Assembly: GCF_020740795.1 (NCBI RefSeq)
Contig: NC_067286.1
Coordinates: forward strand, 14,022,633-14,086,632
Reading direction: 5' to 3'
Source of the DNA: Apus apus
Taxonomy: Eukaryota; Chordata; Aves; Apodiformes; Apodidae
Length of the DNA: 64,000 nt
Shown here: positions 50,501-60,183 of the stretch, in pieces
Numbering within the stretch: the stretch's first letter is position 1
Layout: each line of letters starts with the position of its first letter
The notes under the pieces: model-generated
What the model saw: the letters and a program-made list of their open reading frames with translations, nothing else
Told to the model about the DNA's origin: nothing
Database searches by the model: none
Translations under genes and position numbers: made by a program

Positions 50501-52628
50501 GAAGGCAGAAGATCTTCAGAAGCAAAAGGAAGAGCTACAAAGGCAGCATGATCAGCTTCAGGCTCAGAAGCAAGAGCTTCAACAGGTACACATAAGAAAA
50601 AATAAATTTCAGGATGATAACAATGCAAGCATCTCAACTCAGTAGTATTCCCATTAACAAAGACTTTACATAATGGCTGCAGAATTTGCTTTAAGTATAT
50701 TCTTTTTTGTCACATCAGAGAAAGCTGATAGAATTACATTTTTCAACTGTAGTATTTTATTTTTCACTAGGTTGTAAAACAAATGGAACAAAAGAAACTA
50801 CAGCAAGGAAATCCTCCTGCAGGACCAGGTGGAGAACTGAAATTCCAACCCCGTATGTATCTTTCTGTGTAGATACACAAACGTTAAAATAAGATCTCCA
50901 ATATAAAAGACATTTAAAATTGTATTTTCTGATGCTGTTAATATAGTGTGGTTTTAATGATCTCTGTAGAGGCAGAAGGATTGTGTTTTCCCTGTCTGTC
51001 TAAAAATACTGAGATCTACGACATGAAGGATTTCTGAGCATCCAGAAAAGAACTGAGACATACAAATGCCCAGGTCTGTCTGATGTTCTATGGCTGTGTT
51101 GCCAGTCTCAGACTGCAAAACAAAGCAAAGTATTTAAATGCTTTCAGCAAGTCTATCCTCTGTGGCCAGTTTACCAGCAGTTTGGCACAACATGACACGA
51201 CAAGTTAGTTTCAGACAGTATGAATGACCAATTGCTTCAACACTTTCAGAAGAAGATCATGTCATAATAAATCATTGTGTTTGCTCATTGGTGGCAAGAA
51301 AATGGTCAGGTATATGTTAGTACTTGTCCATGTTTCTTTTGTGCTTCGCAGTGGATCTGTTCTCCTGTACATCCTAACTTAGCTTTTTCTTCTGCTCTAG
51401 AAAGGTTGAAACTAAGATGGCTTTGTTGGCTTCCACATGCTAACATTGTCATAACATAGGTGATAACATTGTCAGTAGAACTCAAGAACTTCTTGACATT
51501 CATCTCAAACATAAGACTTTGAACTGCATCCAGGCAGCCTTCTGAATGCTGGAAGCTCTTAACTGCTCCTGCAGAGCCAACAATGGGATTTCAAACCTTA
51601 AATGCTATATTCAGTGATTACAGCTCACTTTGTTGAGTACCCTGAAATTCTATCCCTAAACCGCTCAGTGTTGTGTGTAGAGGAATAATGAAATTTCAGT
51701 ACCAATTCAATTTTGTCTTTCGTTTGCTTCAAAACTGTCTTTGGGTAATTTCATTTTATGATCCTTAGTTCTGAGAGCCTCACGTTCAGTACAACCATCA
51801 TGTGTAATAGCAGGTGCCCTGGGAGTTGGACATGTTTTGATACTGACAATATTGTGGCACATACTGTATTTAACATGCATATTATGTAATTTAAAAAACT
51901 TTCTGCAAAGTCATTTAATCAGGTGTCATAAGAATTCATTATATTAGCTGGGACTAGTCACTAGTCAGTCACTGAGTTAAGGAGATCCAAATATATTTCT
52001 TATTAGTAGGCTACTGCAGGTACTAAGGGTAACTTAAAGGGAAAAAAAAATCACAAAAATGCACCTACAAGTTCTAAAGCCTTCAGCAAACTATGAAAAT
52101 TATTATTATTCAAAGGGAGGCAAAGGGAGAATGCTGTAAGTATTGTTGACACAGTGAGGAGTAAAATACAGGAGTGAGTTGATCTTTATTTTTTTTCCAA
52201 GATTCCCATGTTGGGATTAAAGGTTGTGTAAACACATGATATGTTTTAAAAATAACAATCTCCAAAAACTCAATGTGTTATGTAAGTAAAGACATTTCAC
52301 AGGAAACAGAAACAACAAGTAATCCAAGTGGAAAATCTGAGTATTAAAATAATGCAGTCTATTGGGTAATCTCAATCCAAGATCATTGTTCTAGATTCCA
52401 CAAAGTTCTAGATTCCACTTATAACCCAAGAACTGGAAGGTTTTGTTTGATTATCCCTATGCTAGAAACTTTTCTTGAGACACTTTTCACAAATAGTTTT
52501 ATTCTTGTTTTACAGCTGGGGAACACAAAGTTGGAGATGCACCAAAACATCCTGCAGGAGGTGATCAGCCTTTACCACCAGGACATGTCCAGGAACCAGC
52601 TGCTAGAACTGATCAAGTTCACCCTTAA
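38441..52628 (+). CDS. NUCB2: Nucleobindin-2 (nesfatin-1 precursor), 12 coding exons, complete
   Basis: The joined coding exons are 38441-38584, 39234-39341, 40602-40728, 43317-43420, 44967-45152, 45798-45888, 47194-47252, 48707-48799, 49749-49838, 50415-50585, 50771-50852 and 52516-52628. They total 1368 nt, giving 455 residues plus a TAA stop, with every junction GT-AG and in phase. Domain order: signal peptide 1-24 (cut before VPIDID); nesfatin-1 at 25-106 followed by Lys107-Arg108; a Lys/Glu/Arg-rich basic region about 171-223; EF-hand loops at 254-265 ([12 protein letters not shown]) and 306-317 ([12 protein letters not shown], Arg replacing the usual Gly at loop position 6, as in the family); a TEDELKEFE stretch matching the reported G-alpha-binding motif of nucleobindins; and a Gln/Lys/Glu coiled coil about 343-407. 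It is a calcium-binding Golgi, secretory-pathway and cytosolic protein and the precursor of the appetite-suppressing peptide nesfatin-1. Mammalian NUCB2 is 420 residues; the extra 35 lie in the last exon. Confidence 0.98.
38513..40667 (+). other. NUCB2: Mature nesfatin-1 peptide (residues 25-106)
   Basis: From Val25 to Leu106 is exactly 82 residues, the length of mammalian nesfatin-1, with the dibasic Lys-Arg processing site at 40668-40673. The bioactive mid-segment (residues 48-77, [20 protein letters not shown] onwards) spans the first exon junction and is nearly identical to mammals. Prohormone convertase cleavage in birds is inferred from the conserved site. Confidence 0.9.
39234..39341 (+). 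CDS. NUCB2: NUCB2 coding exon 2 (nesfatin-1 core)
   Basis: Residues 49-84, [10 protein letters not shown] to ADIEEIK. The acceptor is ttttttgaag|GAT and the donor ATAAAG|GTAGGT, phase 0 at both ends. It carries most of the bioactive mid-segment. Confidence 0.96.
40602..40728 (+). CDS. NUCB2: NUCB2 coding exon 3 (nesfatin-1 end and KR cleavage site)
   Basis: Residues 85-126 plus the first base of codon 127. It contains [10 protein letters not shown] followed by Lys-Arg. The donor is TTCAAG|GTAAGA (phase 1). It is too short for most frame scans but is unambiguous by similarity. Confidence 0.96.
43317..43420 (+). CDS. NUCB2: NUCB2 coding exon 4
   Basis: It completes Asp127 and encodes residues 128-161 ([20 protein letters not shown] and on to DMLIKA). 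The acceptor is ttctttcag|AC and the donor AAAGCA|GTAAGT. Confidence 0.96.
44967..45152 (+). CDS. NUCB2: NUCB2 coding exon 5 (basic region)
   Basis: Residues 162-223, [20 protein letters not shown] to HPKVHHP. It is rich in charged residues and corresponds to the annotated DNA-binding-type basic segment of nucleobindins. The donor is CATCCT|GTAAGG. The frame stays open for 116 codons past the donor (see findings). Confidence 0.96.
45798..45888 (+). CDS. NUCB2: NUCB2 coding exon 6
   Basis: Residues 224-253 plus the first base of Asp254: [20 protein letters not shown] and on to FFKLH. The acceptor is ccaatctatag|GGA and the donor TTACACG|GTAAGA. Confidence 0.96.
47194..47252 (+). CDS. NUCB2: NUCB2 coding exon 7 (EF-hand 1)
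   Basis: It completes Asp254 and encodes residues 255-273. The canonical EF-hand loop [12 protein letters not shown] has Asp, Asn, Asp and Glu at the calcium-coordinating positions and Gly at position 6. Only 59 nt long. The donor is AAAGAG|GTAAAC, weaker than its neighbours. Confidence 0.96.
48707..48799 (+). CDS. NUCB2: NUCB2 coding exon 8 (acidic inter-EF linker)
   Basis: Residues 274-304, [20 protein letters not shown] to HVMNE. This is the acidic linker conserved between the two EF-hands. The acceptor is gaatttcag|CTC and the donor AATGAG|GTGAGG. Confidence 0.96.
49749..49838 (+). CDS. NUCB2: NUCB2 coding exon 9 (EF-hand 2)
   Basis: Residues 305-334. The EF loop is [12 protein letters not shown], then [17 protein letters not shown]. 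The acceptor is ttcaaatag|GTT and the donor TGGGAG|GTAATG. Confidence 0.96.
50415..50585 (+). CDS. NUCB2: NUCB2 coding exon 10 (G-alpha-binding motif and coiled coil)
   Basis: Residues 335-391, [20 protein letters not shown] and on through a Lys/Glu/Gln heptad region to KQELQQ. It matches the leucine-zipper-like segment of nucleobindins. The acceptor is ttcttgcag|ACA and the donor CAACAG|GTACAC. Confidence 0.96.
50771..50852 (+). CDS. NUCB2: NUCB2 coding exon 11
   Basis: Residues 392-418 plus one base of Pro419: [20 protein letters not shown], then GELKFQP. The donor is CAACCCC|GTATGT. If the donor is ignored, the frame adds six residues and stops at 50870-50872, close to the point where the mammalian protein ends. 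Confidence 0.94.
52516..52628 (+). CDS. NUCB2: NUCB2 last coding exon (C-terminal extension)
   Basis: It completes Pro419 and encodes residues 420-455, [20 protein letters not shown] then [16 protein letters not shown], followed by TAA. The acceptor is cttgttttacag|CT. The phase fits exactly and the frame is clean, which supports it as real. The Pro/His/Gly-rich tail has no counterpart in human NUCB2, although NUCB1 also continues past this point. Confidence 0.9.
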
Positions 52629-52920
52629 CCACTTGTGCCTCAACTTTATAGCATCTTCTTTTTTTTTTTTTTTTTCCCCCTCTCCTTTTTTTGGGGGGGC
52701 AGGGGAGGGCAGGAAATCAGAATGAAACAGGAACTCTCCATGTTCTTCCCTAGACAATAAAATAATTGGAAATAATTGGGAGTGTTAGAGATGAAGTATC
52801 AGTTGGATTTGAATCATAAACTAATTTCTCCAGTGAATCAGTGAGGAACACAACAAGGGGATCATTTAGAGGCTATAATGGAGGAGACAGTTAAGGAAAC
52901 TATTCATAATAAAGGGTTTT
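52629..52920 (+). other. NUCB2: NUCB2 3' UTR with poly(A) signals
   Basis: It begins right after the stop, with a T17-C5 pyrimidine tract (52659-52680) and then a G-rich run (52693-52709). AATAAA hexamers at 52756-52761 and 52908-52913 are the likely polyadenylation signals; which one is used, or whether a longer UTR exists, cannot be told. Confidence 0.75.
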
Positions 52921-55900
52921 TATGGCCAGGGCACTGAGTTGTTGAACTCTACCCTGACCAAAAGGGAGGACATGTCTGCCATTCTGTGTTCAGGCACAAG
53001 TGGTGATCTTCTCAGAGAGGAAGCAGGGAACTGGCCTGAATGTAAATTAGGTCTAGTTTTATGTAGAAACTCTTTCCAGAAATGCTGAGAAGCAAAATAT
53101 GGGGAAATGAAGACCACAGATAAAGGCCTACCATTTCCAGCACTACCAAACCCTTTTGTCTTTGAGACCAAATAAAAATCAAACTTCTAATCTTTAATCA
53201 CAGAAAAATTGCACTTTCTAAAATCTAAATACAGCAAAGAATTATGTGGAACAGTGAATATTTTTCATGTTTACAGAAGCCTAAGAATTTCACTTGTAAG
53301 CCTTCAGAAGGAATACACTTGGGGTGTACTGATCAGAACCGTCCTCTTTGTCAAGATAAACTCTGTGTAGCAGTTGAATACTCAACTGGCTCTTGGGACA
53401 GTACTTCTGTCTCTGTTTCTTTCATCAGGTGCCAGCTGATCTCAAAATTCTGCATGTTATAAAGTAAGCTTTTCTTGTTGATGGAAATATTGTGCAAAAC
53501 AGAGTAAGGCTCAATGTCTTTTTCTGTACAGATTATCCTACCTCCTGTGATAATACTGGGTTTGTCGAAATGCACTATGTGCTTCAGAAAGCTTTTAGAC
53601 ATGAATCTTTGACTTGTTAAGAGTCTCACTATTAACTCTTACTAGTCTTTCAGCAGTTGTAGTAAGTTCATGAAGAGTCCTAAAACAGGGGTGCTACTTG
53701 ATTGTGTTATTGTGATAATGAACCAGGATAGGTCCCTAATGTTGTAAGCCAAGATTTTTCAACAAGAAGTTGATTTTCTTGTGGGTTTTACTATAATGTT
53801 GAAAAGTTGAGTGATTGTTCTTGTCATTAATTTCAGACTGAAAGCATCCTAAAGTGTAAGCCCAGTTTGGGTTGTGGGGTTTTTTTTGCTAGGGGTTTTG
53901 TGGGTTTTTTCAAACATGGATCGTTCGGATTGTATAATGCTCGCTTTGAACTGATACACACTTTGGCAAGCACCCTTTGCATTTCCTTCCTGTTTTGCAG
54001 CTAACTGCTGACAGTGACATTTAAGGAGATCATCTGGGTTTTAAGCAAAGAAACAGAGGCAAGCCTCTGTTATGGAAAGATGTTTCTTTCAGAACAAGAC
54101 TTGAATATTTTAGGCAAACTCAAAAAAGGCAAGAGGCAATTACTAACACTTCTTATTGACATTTGAGAAGTTTCTCACTCTGAAGAACTTTGATTGATAG
54201 AAGCTAGGCATATTCCTTCCATGTTTAAGGCTTCTTTCACCAGTCCCAAACATTCTTGTTCTCCACACAACACAATAGAACTCACTGCTGGAACAGATTA
54301 GGTTTCCTTATCTCTTTCATCGTGTTAGTTGTCATGTTGTATTTCCTTCATTTATACCACTGAAACATTTGGACTTCTTATACTTTTTTTTTTTTTTGTT
54401 CTCCATTCAAGTAGCTAACAGTTTCGTTTCCAAAACCAATGTGTCCACTGTTTGTCATTTGCATGCAATTTTAACATCAGTTTGATTATGTCTTTGTCAG
54501 GAGACTAAAATACCTTTCAACAACTCCATCTGTTCACTAAAGAGGCCCAGACAGAGTTACAGCTACACCCAGGCTAACAAGAGTTTGTCCGTGCACAGCC
54601 CTGGCTTTGGGGCTCTAGCCTGATAATGGGTAACAGGGTGAGGAGGGACACAAAGGGGGAATTAGTCAAACATTGTGGAAAAGGTGTAGAGAAATGTTTG
54701 TGTTCTCCCATCACACGTGAAAGTTTACAGAGGACAAATTGATACGACAGATGTTTGTAGAGAGTCAAGGACTGAGACCTTTGGTGTGAAGGCCTTTCTA
54801 CAATACAAATAATTCCTTCACACTGTATCTGCCTCCTTCATGTCTCTATATGTAACTATGTGCTTTGTAATATAATCAAGCTTTGGTTTCAGTGCAACCT
54901 CTTGCATTTTGATTGTAAGATCCTGACTCTCCCTGCTGTCAGAGATGGGCATTATACCCCCTTATCCCATTTACTTTGAAACATCAGAGTTTTGTAAAGA
55001 AATGTTATAACTTGGGTGCTGAACTCAGCTCCTGCTCACCACAGAGTAATGAGTGTCACTGGTGACTCTGAGGCAGCTGCCTGTGAGAAGCCAGAGTTTT
55101 CACTTGTTTCATTGTGAGTTAACATTAGCAAAAGGTCCTTGTTTTGCATTTCAGCTACCACTGAGATGTGTTTGGTGTAAAACAAGGCACATCCTTCCTT
55201 CAGTTGCTCTCTCATACCTAAGTGTTGTTCTTGTAACTTCAATTAATTAGTAGGCTTGCAGATTAGCAAGATACTACAGACTTTCTGCTCATTACTTGAA
55301 AGTGCAAACAGGCAGATTTTTAAACCTTAGATTTGGTGATTGGATTTCTCTCAATAATAATAAAGTTTTAGTCAAATTGACAGTTATTTGCCCTAAACTA
55401 TGTGGAAGTCAGAGCCTCAGTCCTCAATAATGCTCAAGTTATTGAACTCCTACTGAACACATCTTAAGTTTGTGGCCTAAATGTTTTTGAGAGGAGAGCC
55501 CAAATTATAACTTCATACTCATCCATCTAATTCAAAAGCTTTCCACTTGTCCACAAAGATAGCAAGGACTGAGTGGATGTTCTTTCAAAAGATGGTCTGT
55601 TAGGTGTGATCTGCCAACAGACTATGTTCACCCAATGTTGGCCTTCTTTTTCTCCTCTGCAGAGGAAGACTGCCCCTCTTCAGGCCCAGGCTAAAAGAGG
55701 TCTCCATTTGAGTGTAATAAAGTTTCCAAACTATTTTTGTGGATCAGTTATGAAATGTGGTTTAAATAACAGTTATCTCACTGCAAGGAACATCTGCAAC
55801 ATGCTGAAGTCATGCTTATACCTGAAATGTTTAGCAGACTTTTTGCTTTTCAATGTGTTTGTTGGTTTTGATGCTCGTGTCTTCTTTTAATTGGTTTCTC

Positions 55901-58284
55901 TCTTCCGTAAAAGAGACTAAAAGTGTTAGCCACTAAAAGCATGTTTCTGCCATGGTACTTATTTCTCAGGAGCTTTTTAAAGTTGAAAAAAAAATAATCA
56001 ATTAAACTAAGCTTACAGCTAAGTGCAGAAGTAGAAAGCTGTAATCACAGATAAAGAAGGGACTGGAATATCATGGGTGCTTTCACCTGTACTCAGCTTT
56101 TCGTTTAGGAAGTGATGACAAGAAAACTGAGTGTAGCTTCATACAGAATCTAGTTCCAAGACAAAGATGCAGAGATTTGGTTTTGTACTTGGCAGGGATT
56201 CTGGTAGGAGGATGAAGGGGTAAGATTTGGTCAATGTTGTACAAATTCATATCCTCCAGTGCAATATACATAGGGGGAAAAAAAAAACCCAACACCCCAC
56301 CCCACTCTGTACTTTGTATAGATTAGTTTTTAACTGGATTAAACTGAAATTCAGTGCAGTGACAGATGTCTAGTGTTTTATTTTAAGTGGGTGGGAAAGA
56401 GGTGGGTTTTGATCTTGTCTAGATGCCCTCTACTTCTTGCTTTCTGCAAGGATGTGAAAAGCAATTTATAAAAATATCTAAGTATCTTGTGTCATTTCCT
56501 GGCACCAGCTTCCTCACTGGAATATATTCACTAATTAGGCACGTCAATGCTCTGTTTTCTAAATCAATAAAAATACAAAACCAACTAATTAAAATGCTGC
56601 TGCAACAGCATTACAAACTCTTGACAACAACAAACACTTCCCTGACTTCTTCAAATTCAAAACAAATCTCAGAGAAGGTGAAGCACCCACAGGGTTAGTT
56701 TCGCTTTGCTTGCAGGTTTTGCCATCAAAGTGAGGTGGTGGCCACTTCAGGATGTTGGAGTGGCTGTGACAATGTGTCCCTTAGGGAGATCCATAGGATG
56801 TGGTGCCCTATCCAGCCGCTTTAGACCTTCATTTTGAAATACATCTTGATTAAGAAAAACAATGGATGTGTGGTGGCATTTTGAAAAGAAGTGAAGCTAT
56901 GGATCGTCCTTTTGCAGTTTAGGCGAAAGTAGTTAGCAGAAGCAGGGAGCTGTCTCTAAGGCTGACCCCCAGAAGTACTTTCTCATTTACATCCTTCAAT
57001 ATCTGTTACTGAAATCAAGAGGTAGTTGTGCTATGGTAGTGAAATGCGAGTCCCATCTGAAAACATAGCAACACTCACTAGGTACATTTCTAAAAATAAA
57101 CTGGGATTTTTTCACATAATGGGAAATGGGGAACTAACTCGAGGCCTATTATTTACATACCCACAGACAGCAAATATCAAACCCATCTATAGTTCCCCTA
57201 ATGTTTTCTAATGCCTTAAATATGTTATTAATATTTATAATGCCTGATACTTGCCAGAATCACTTTGTATCCAATTGTAACACTTTTTATAATATACTAT
57301 CCAGTACTATACTAAACCTGCATACTTGCTTATGTAGTAAAGTACAGTATCAGTGAGGGAAAGTAATTTGTTTCAGAGATACCCAAGTTTCTAAACCTGG
57401 TATGTTTTTCAGTGAAAAATGCAGGGACAGAGCAGCACTCCAAAGCTGACCTCTCCTTTCTTTGTACCTTTTCCATCAGTTCAAGCAGCTGTTTGACTGC
57501 TGTTCAGTCTCTGTGGCAAACAATCTGTATTTGCTCGTAACGGCTCACATCTGGTATCTTCTGAGAAACCTCCCCTAGAGCCATCCCCGTGTTATAGAAG
57601 GTGATGGTGTATACAATACACATATGATATTCCCCTCTAATATCTCATTTCACACCATCTCCCACTACCATATCATTGCTGTTAACACTACATGGAGAAG
57701 TGGTCAGTTTCTGTGTTCCCTACCACCAGAGACAGTGGAGAAAGCAGGCTTGGGGGGCAGGCATCCCTCCACATCCACTAGGCATCATACCAAGTGACCC
57801 CACTGCATGAACTGGGAGCCCACCTAGTGGGAGGGCATGAGTTATCCAGCCGTGATGTAGAGTCCTATGCGAACTTGTATGAATGGAAATTTCCACAGTC
57901 ACAGGAAGACACCAGATACTTCAGTCACAATGAGTGAAATTCCTGAGCCCATGTCTATTCTACAGGCTGTGCACACCTTGCCAGTGCAGTTAATAGCATG
58001 GAGAAGTGACACATCTATTATAACTCAACGATTTTTCACAGGATCAGCACATAGAGTTGCATACCGTTTCTTCACTAGAGGGAGTCTTAAGACGAATTCC
58101 TGAGCCTTTTTAGAAACTAACTAAGAAGCAGAGTTGTTACATAATAAAATAGGATGCTGAAAACTGAATGATCCCTCAAAAGCCAAAAAAAAGCTGCCGT
58201 ATTTCAAAAGGGCTTGGGTTTTTTTATTATTTTAATTTTTTTTACAAGAATGTATTTCTTACATTGTGTTATTTCCTTTGGAAG
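52921..58284. other. Non-coding spacer between NUCB2 and the NCR3LG1 relic
   Basis: Frames of up to 105 codons have no domain, splice support or repeat identity. T runs lie near 54385 and elsewhere. I searched for a signal-peptide exon that could precede the Ig V exon and did not find a convincing one. Confidence 0.55.
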
Positions 58285-58630
58285 AGACCCTGAAAGTGCA
58301 AATGATCACTAAGGTAATGATGCTCTCTCTGAACACGGACACCTCTGTACCGTGCTTGATCTCCAAGTGCACCACAACTGGATAACAACAACCTAAAAAT
58401 CACTTTGTGTTTAAAAACCCAAAATACTGACCAGGAAAAGATACTGTTTACATTTATAGCTGGAAATGGTAGTCCACCTAGAGTAGAATTCTACATGTTA
58501 GGTAGTGAAATAAAACATGGCAACACTGCACTATTTCTGTCAAAAATACAGCTGGAGAAAACAGGATTATATCAATGCCAACTCACTGTCACTCCTGATG
58601 CTGCTCAAGGAATAGCTTCTTTGGAGGCAG
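58285..58630 (+). pseudogene. NCR3LG1: Decayed Ig V-domain exon of NCR3LG1 (B7-H6)
   Basis: NCR3LG1 is a type I membrane B7-family protein that is the ligand of the NK receptor NKp30 (NCR3), and it follows NUCB2 in vertebrate gene order. Here an acceptor (cctttggaag|AG) opens a V-set reading ETLKVQM...SLNTDTSVPCLISK. The frame hits TAA at 58383-58385. The next frame continues LDNNNLKITLCLK ... FLSKIQLEKTGLYQCQ, then LTVTPDAAQG, matching the human [20 protein letters not shown] stretch. Both domain cysteines remain (58353-58355 and 58576-58578). Three lesions are visible: a 1-nt-equivalent frameshift near 58370-58380, the C-strand Trp changed to Leu (TTG at 58405-58407), and the phase-1 donor reading G|ATAAGT at 58631 instead of G|GTAAGT. 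I read it as a pseudogene; an assembly error could explain the frameshift alone. Confidence 0.8.
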
Positions 58631-58649
58631 ATAAGTTGTTTTATATCAA

Positions 58650-58676
58650 CTTTTTTTTTTTTTTTTTTTTTTTTTC
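58650..58676. repeat. Poly(T) run next to the V exon
   Basis: A run of about 27 T lies roughly 20 bp past the expected donor. No element body is attached, but a poly(A)-tailed minus-strand insertion cannot be excluded. Confidence 0.85.
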
Positions 58677-58699
58677 CACCATAGAAATTCTACAGGTAA

Positions 58700-59240
58700 A
58701 ATAGCATTTATTAGAGCCAACTTAGGAGGCTAGTTCACTCATGTGAAGCTACCTGGAAAGCACTAGTGAATAGCCAAGCAAACTGATAAAAATCAGGATG
58801 TTAAAGATCAGAACCGAGATGAAAGAACAGGGTGCTGTTATCAAGGCACACCTGAAGATTTTGGTCATTTTCCCTCTATCTCTAGTTTAATTGCCTGTGT
58901 TCAATGTTATGCTGCTCACTACACATAAATCCATGGCTCATTTCCAACTACAGTAGTTTTATTATTCTTCGTCTAAATACCCTTTTTTATTTTTAGCAAA
59001 GAAAGAGGAAAATCAAGTGCTGGAAATGTTTACTGAGTACTATAACATTATCAAGAAATTAATAAATCACATAGTACTCCTAGTCTAAAAAATTATCTGT
59101 AGTTTAACTTTCTACTGTGTCTACAGTACTCAGACAAGAAAAGTAACCAGCCACTCATCTGCCCCGATGGGTAGATTTAGTTCAATCTCCAGGTTATTAC
59201 AGTATTATCAGAATAGCAATTAGTTATTTATTAATTATTT
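58700..59240. other. Non-coding DNA between Ig-relic pieces
   Basis: No second Ig exon is visible directly after the V exon, where the C1 exon should lie. The sequence is AT-rich and without open frames of note. Confidence 0.5.
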
Positions 59241-59244
59241 ACAG

Positions 59245-59341
59245 CTCCCAAGTTGCATTTTAGTTGGCTCAGTCTTAGAATCGGCTGTATGTCTTTTGTT
59301 TGGACTGATTGCTTTCCTGTTCATTAAGTACTATAAACCAC
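59245..59341 (+). other. Transmembrane-like exon candidate
   Basis: An acceptor (attatttacag) and a consensus donor (C|GTAAGT) enclose one open frame. It codes LPSCILVGSVLESAVCLLFG then LIAFLFIKYYKP, a hydrophobic helix with a basic stop-transfer end. It could be the membrane exon of the NCR3LG1-like gene. Against this, it starts in phase 0 whereas the V exon would end in phase 1, and it precedes the C1-like piece. It could be chance. Confidence 0.35.
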
Positions 59342-60036
59342 GTAAGTGGTTTCAAACATCTATTTCTATTTTGATTGTAGTACAATTTCTACGTTGAAAA
59401 CTGTTGCAAATTATTTAACTCTAAGGCTAACAGGAGAGATGAGTGATGACAGCCAGCACTGGAATACTCCTTACCACTCTTATGATCTTTAGTCACTGCT
59501 CCCAAAAGCAATGTTCAAATGCTTTTGGTCCCATTTACTAAAAAGCCATGGTTTCCTGTGGTGCTGTGGTGGCTGCAGGCAGGCTGGGGAGCATCAACCT
59601 GTCTGTGCTGATACGTGGCACCAGACCTGCACTGGCTGGACTCAGGCTGGATCCCAGGGCTGTCTGCCTGCCTATAGGGCACCAGCCTCACTGAGGGCCA
59701 GGGACCACCAGTTGGCATCATAGCCACTTGATCTCTGCCAGCTTATACATACTTTGTCACGGCTCATATTTCAGTCTAGACATGTCCAAAATGTTTCAGA
59801 TGTCCCCTGGGCTCCTCAGGACAAAGCCAGGGTTGCACCGAGTGTGCACAGAACATTTTTTAAATTTTTTTTAAACCCCACAACAAATTGAAGCATAGTT
59901 TTCATCCCAAACCATAAACACTGTATCCACCAAAGAGAAAGGTACAACACACAAGGTAACACTGAAAGAGAAGAAAAAGCAATTATGCTAAAGAACCAGG
60001 ATGATCTGAAAGCTTTTCAGTTTCAGGTGCCCATAG
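59342..60036. other. Non-coding DNA
   Basis: A GC-richer patch at 59510-59760 gives 70-codon frames on both strands with no domain. The rest is AT-rich and includes T-rich tracts near 59857-59873. Confidence 0.5.
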
Positions 60037-60183
60037 AAGAGAATGGCACTTTCATGGCTCCATGCACTGTTCATGCTTCTCCAAGTGCATATGAGCACAG
60101 CAGGGAAGAGCTTTCCATTGAAACAATTTATGACATTCTGAAATGGCATTCTCTGGAGTGGACAACACCACTGACTGCTGTAG
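60037..60183 (+). pseudogene. NCR3LG1: Possible Ig C1-domain remnant of NCR3LG1
   Basis: A 147-nt open stretch lies between ttcaggtgcccatag and a donor GTAG|GTATGC, phase 1 at both ends. It reads ENGTFMAPCTVH ... TIYDILKWHSLEWTTPL. This resembles the C1 pattern DGTF..tSC.. and, with a gap, TVYQCVVRHASLHTPL of human B7-H6. The essential F-strand Cys would be Ile and the first half of the domain is not recognisable. If genuine it is a broken C1 exon; an alternative is a cytoplasmic exon with an ITSM-like TIYDIL. Confidence 0.35.
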
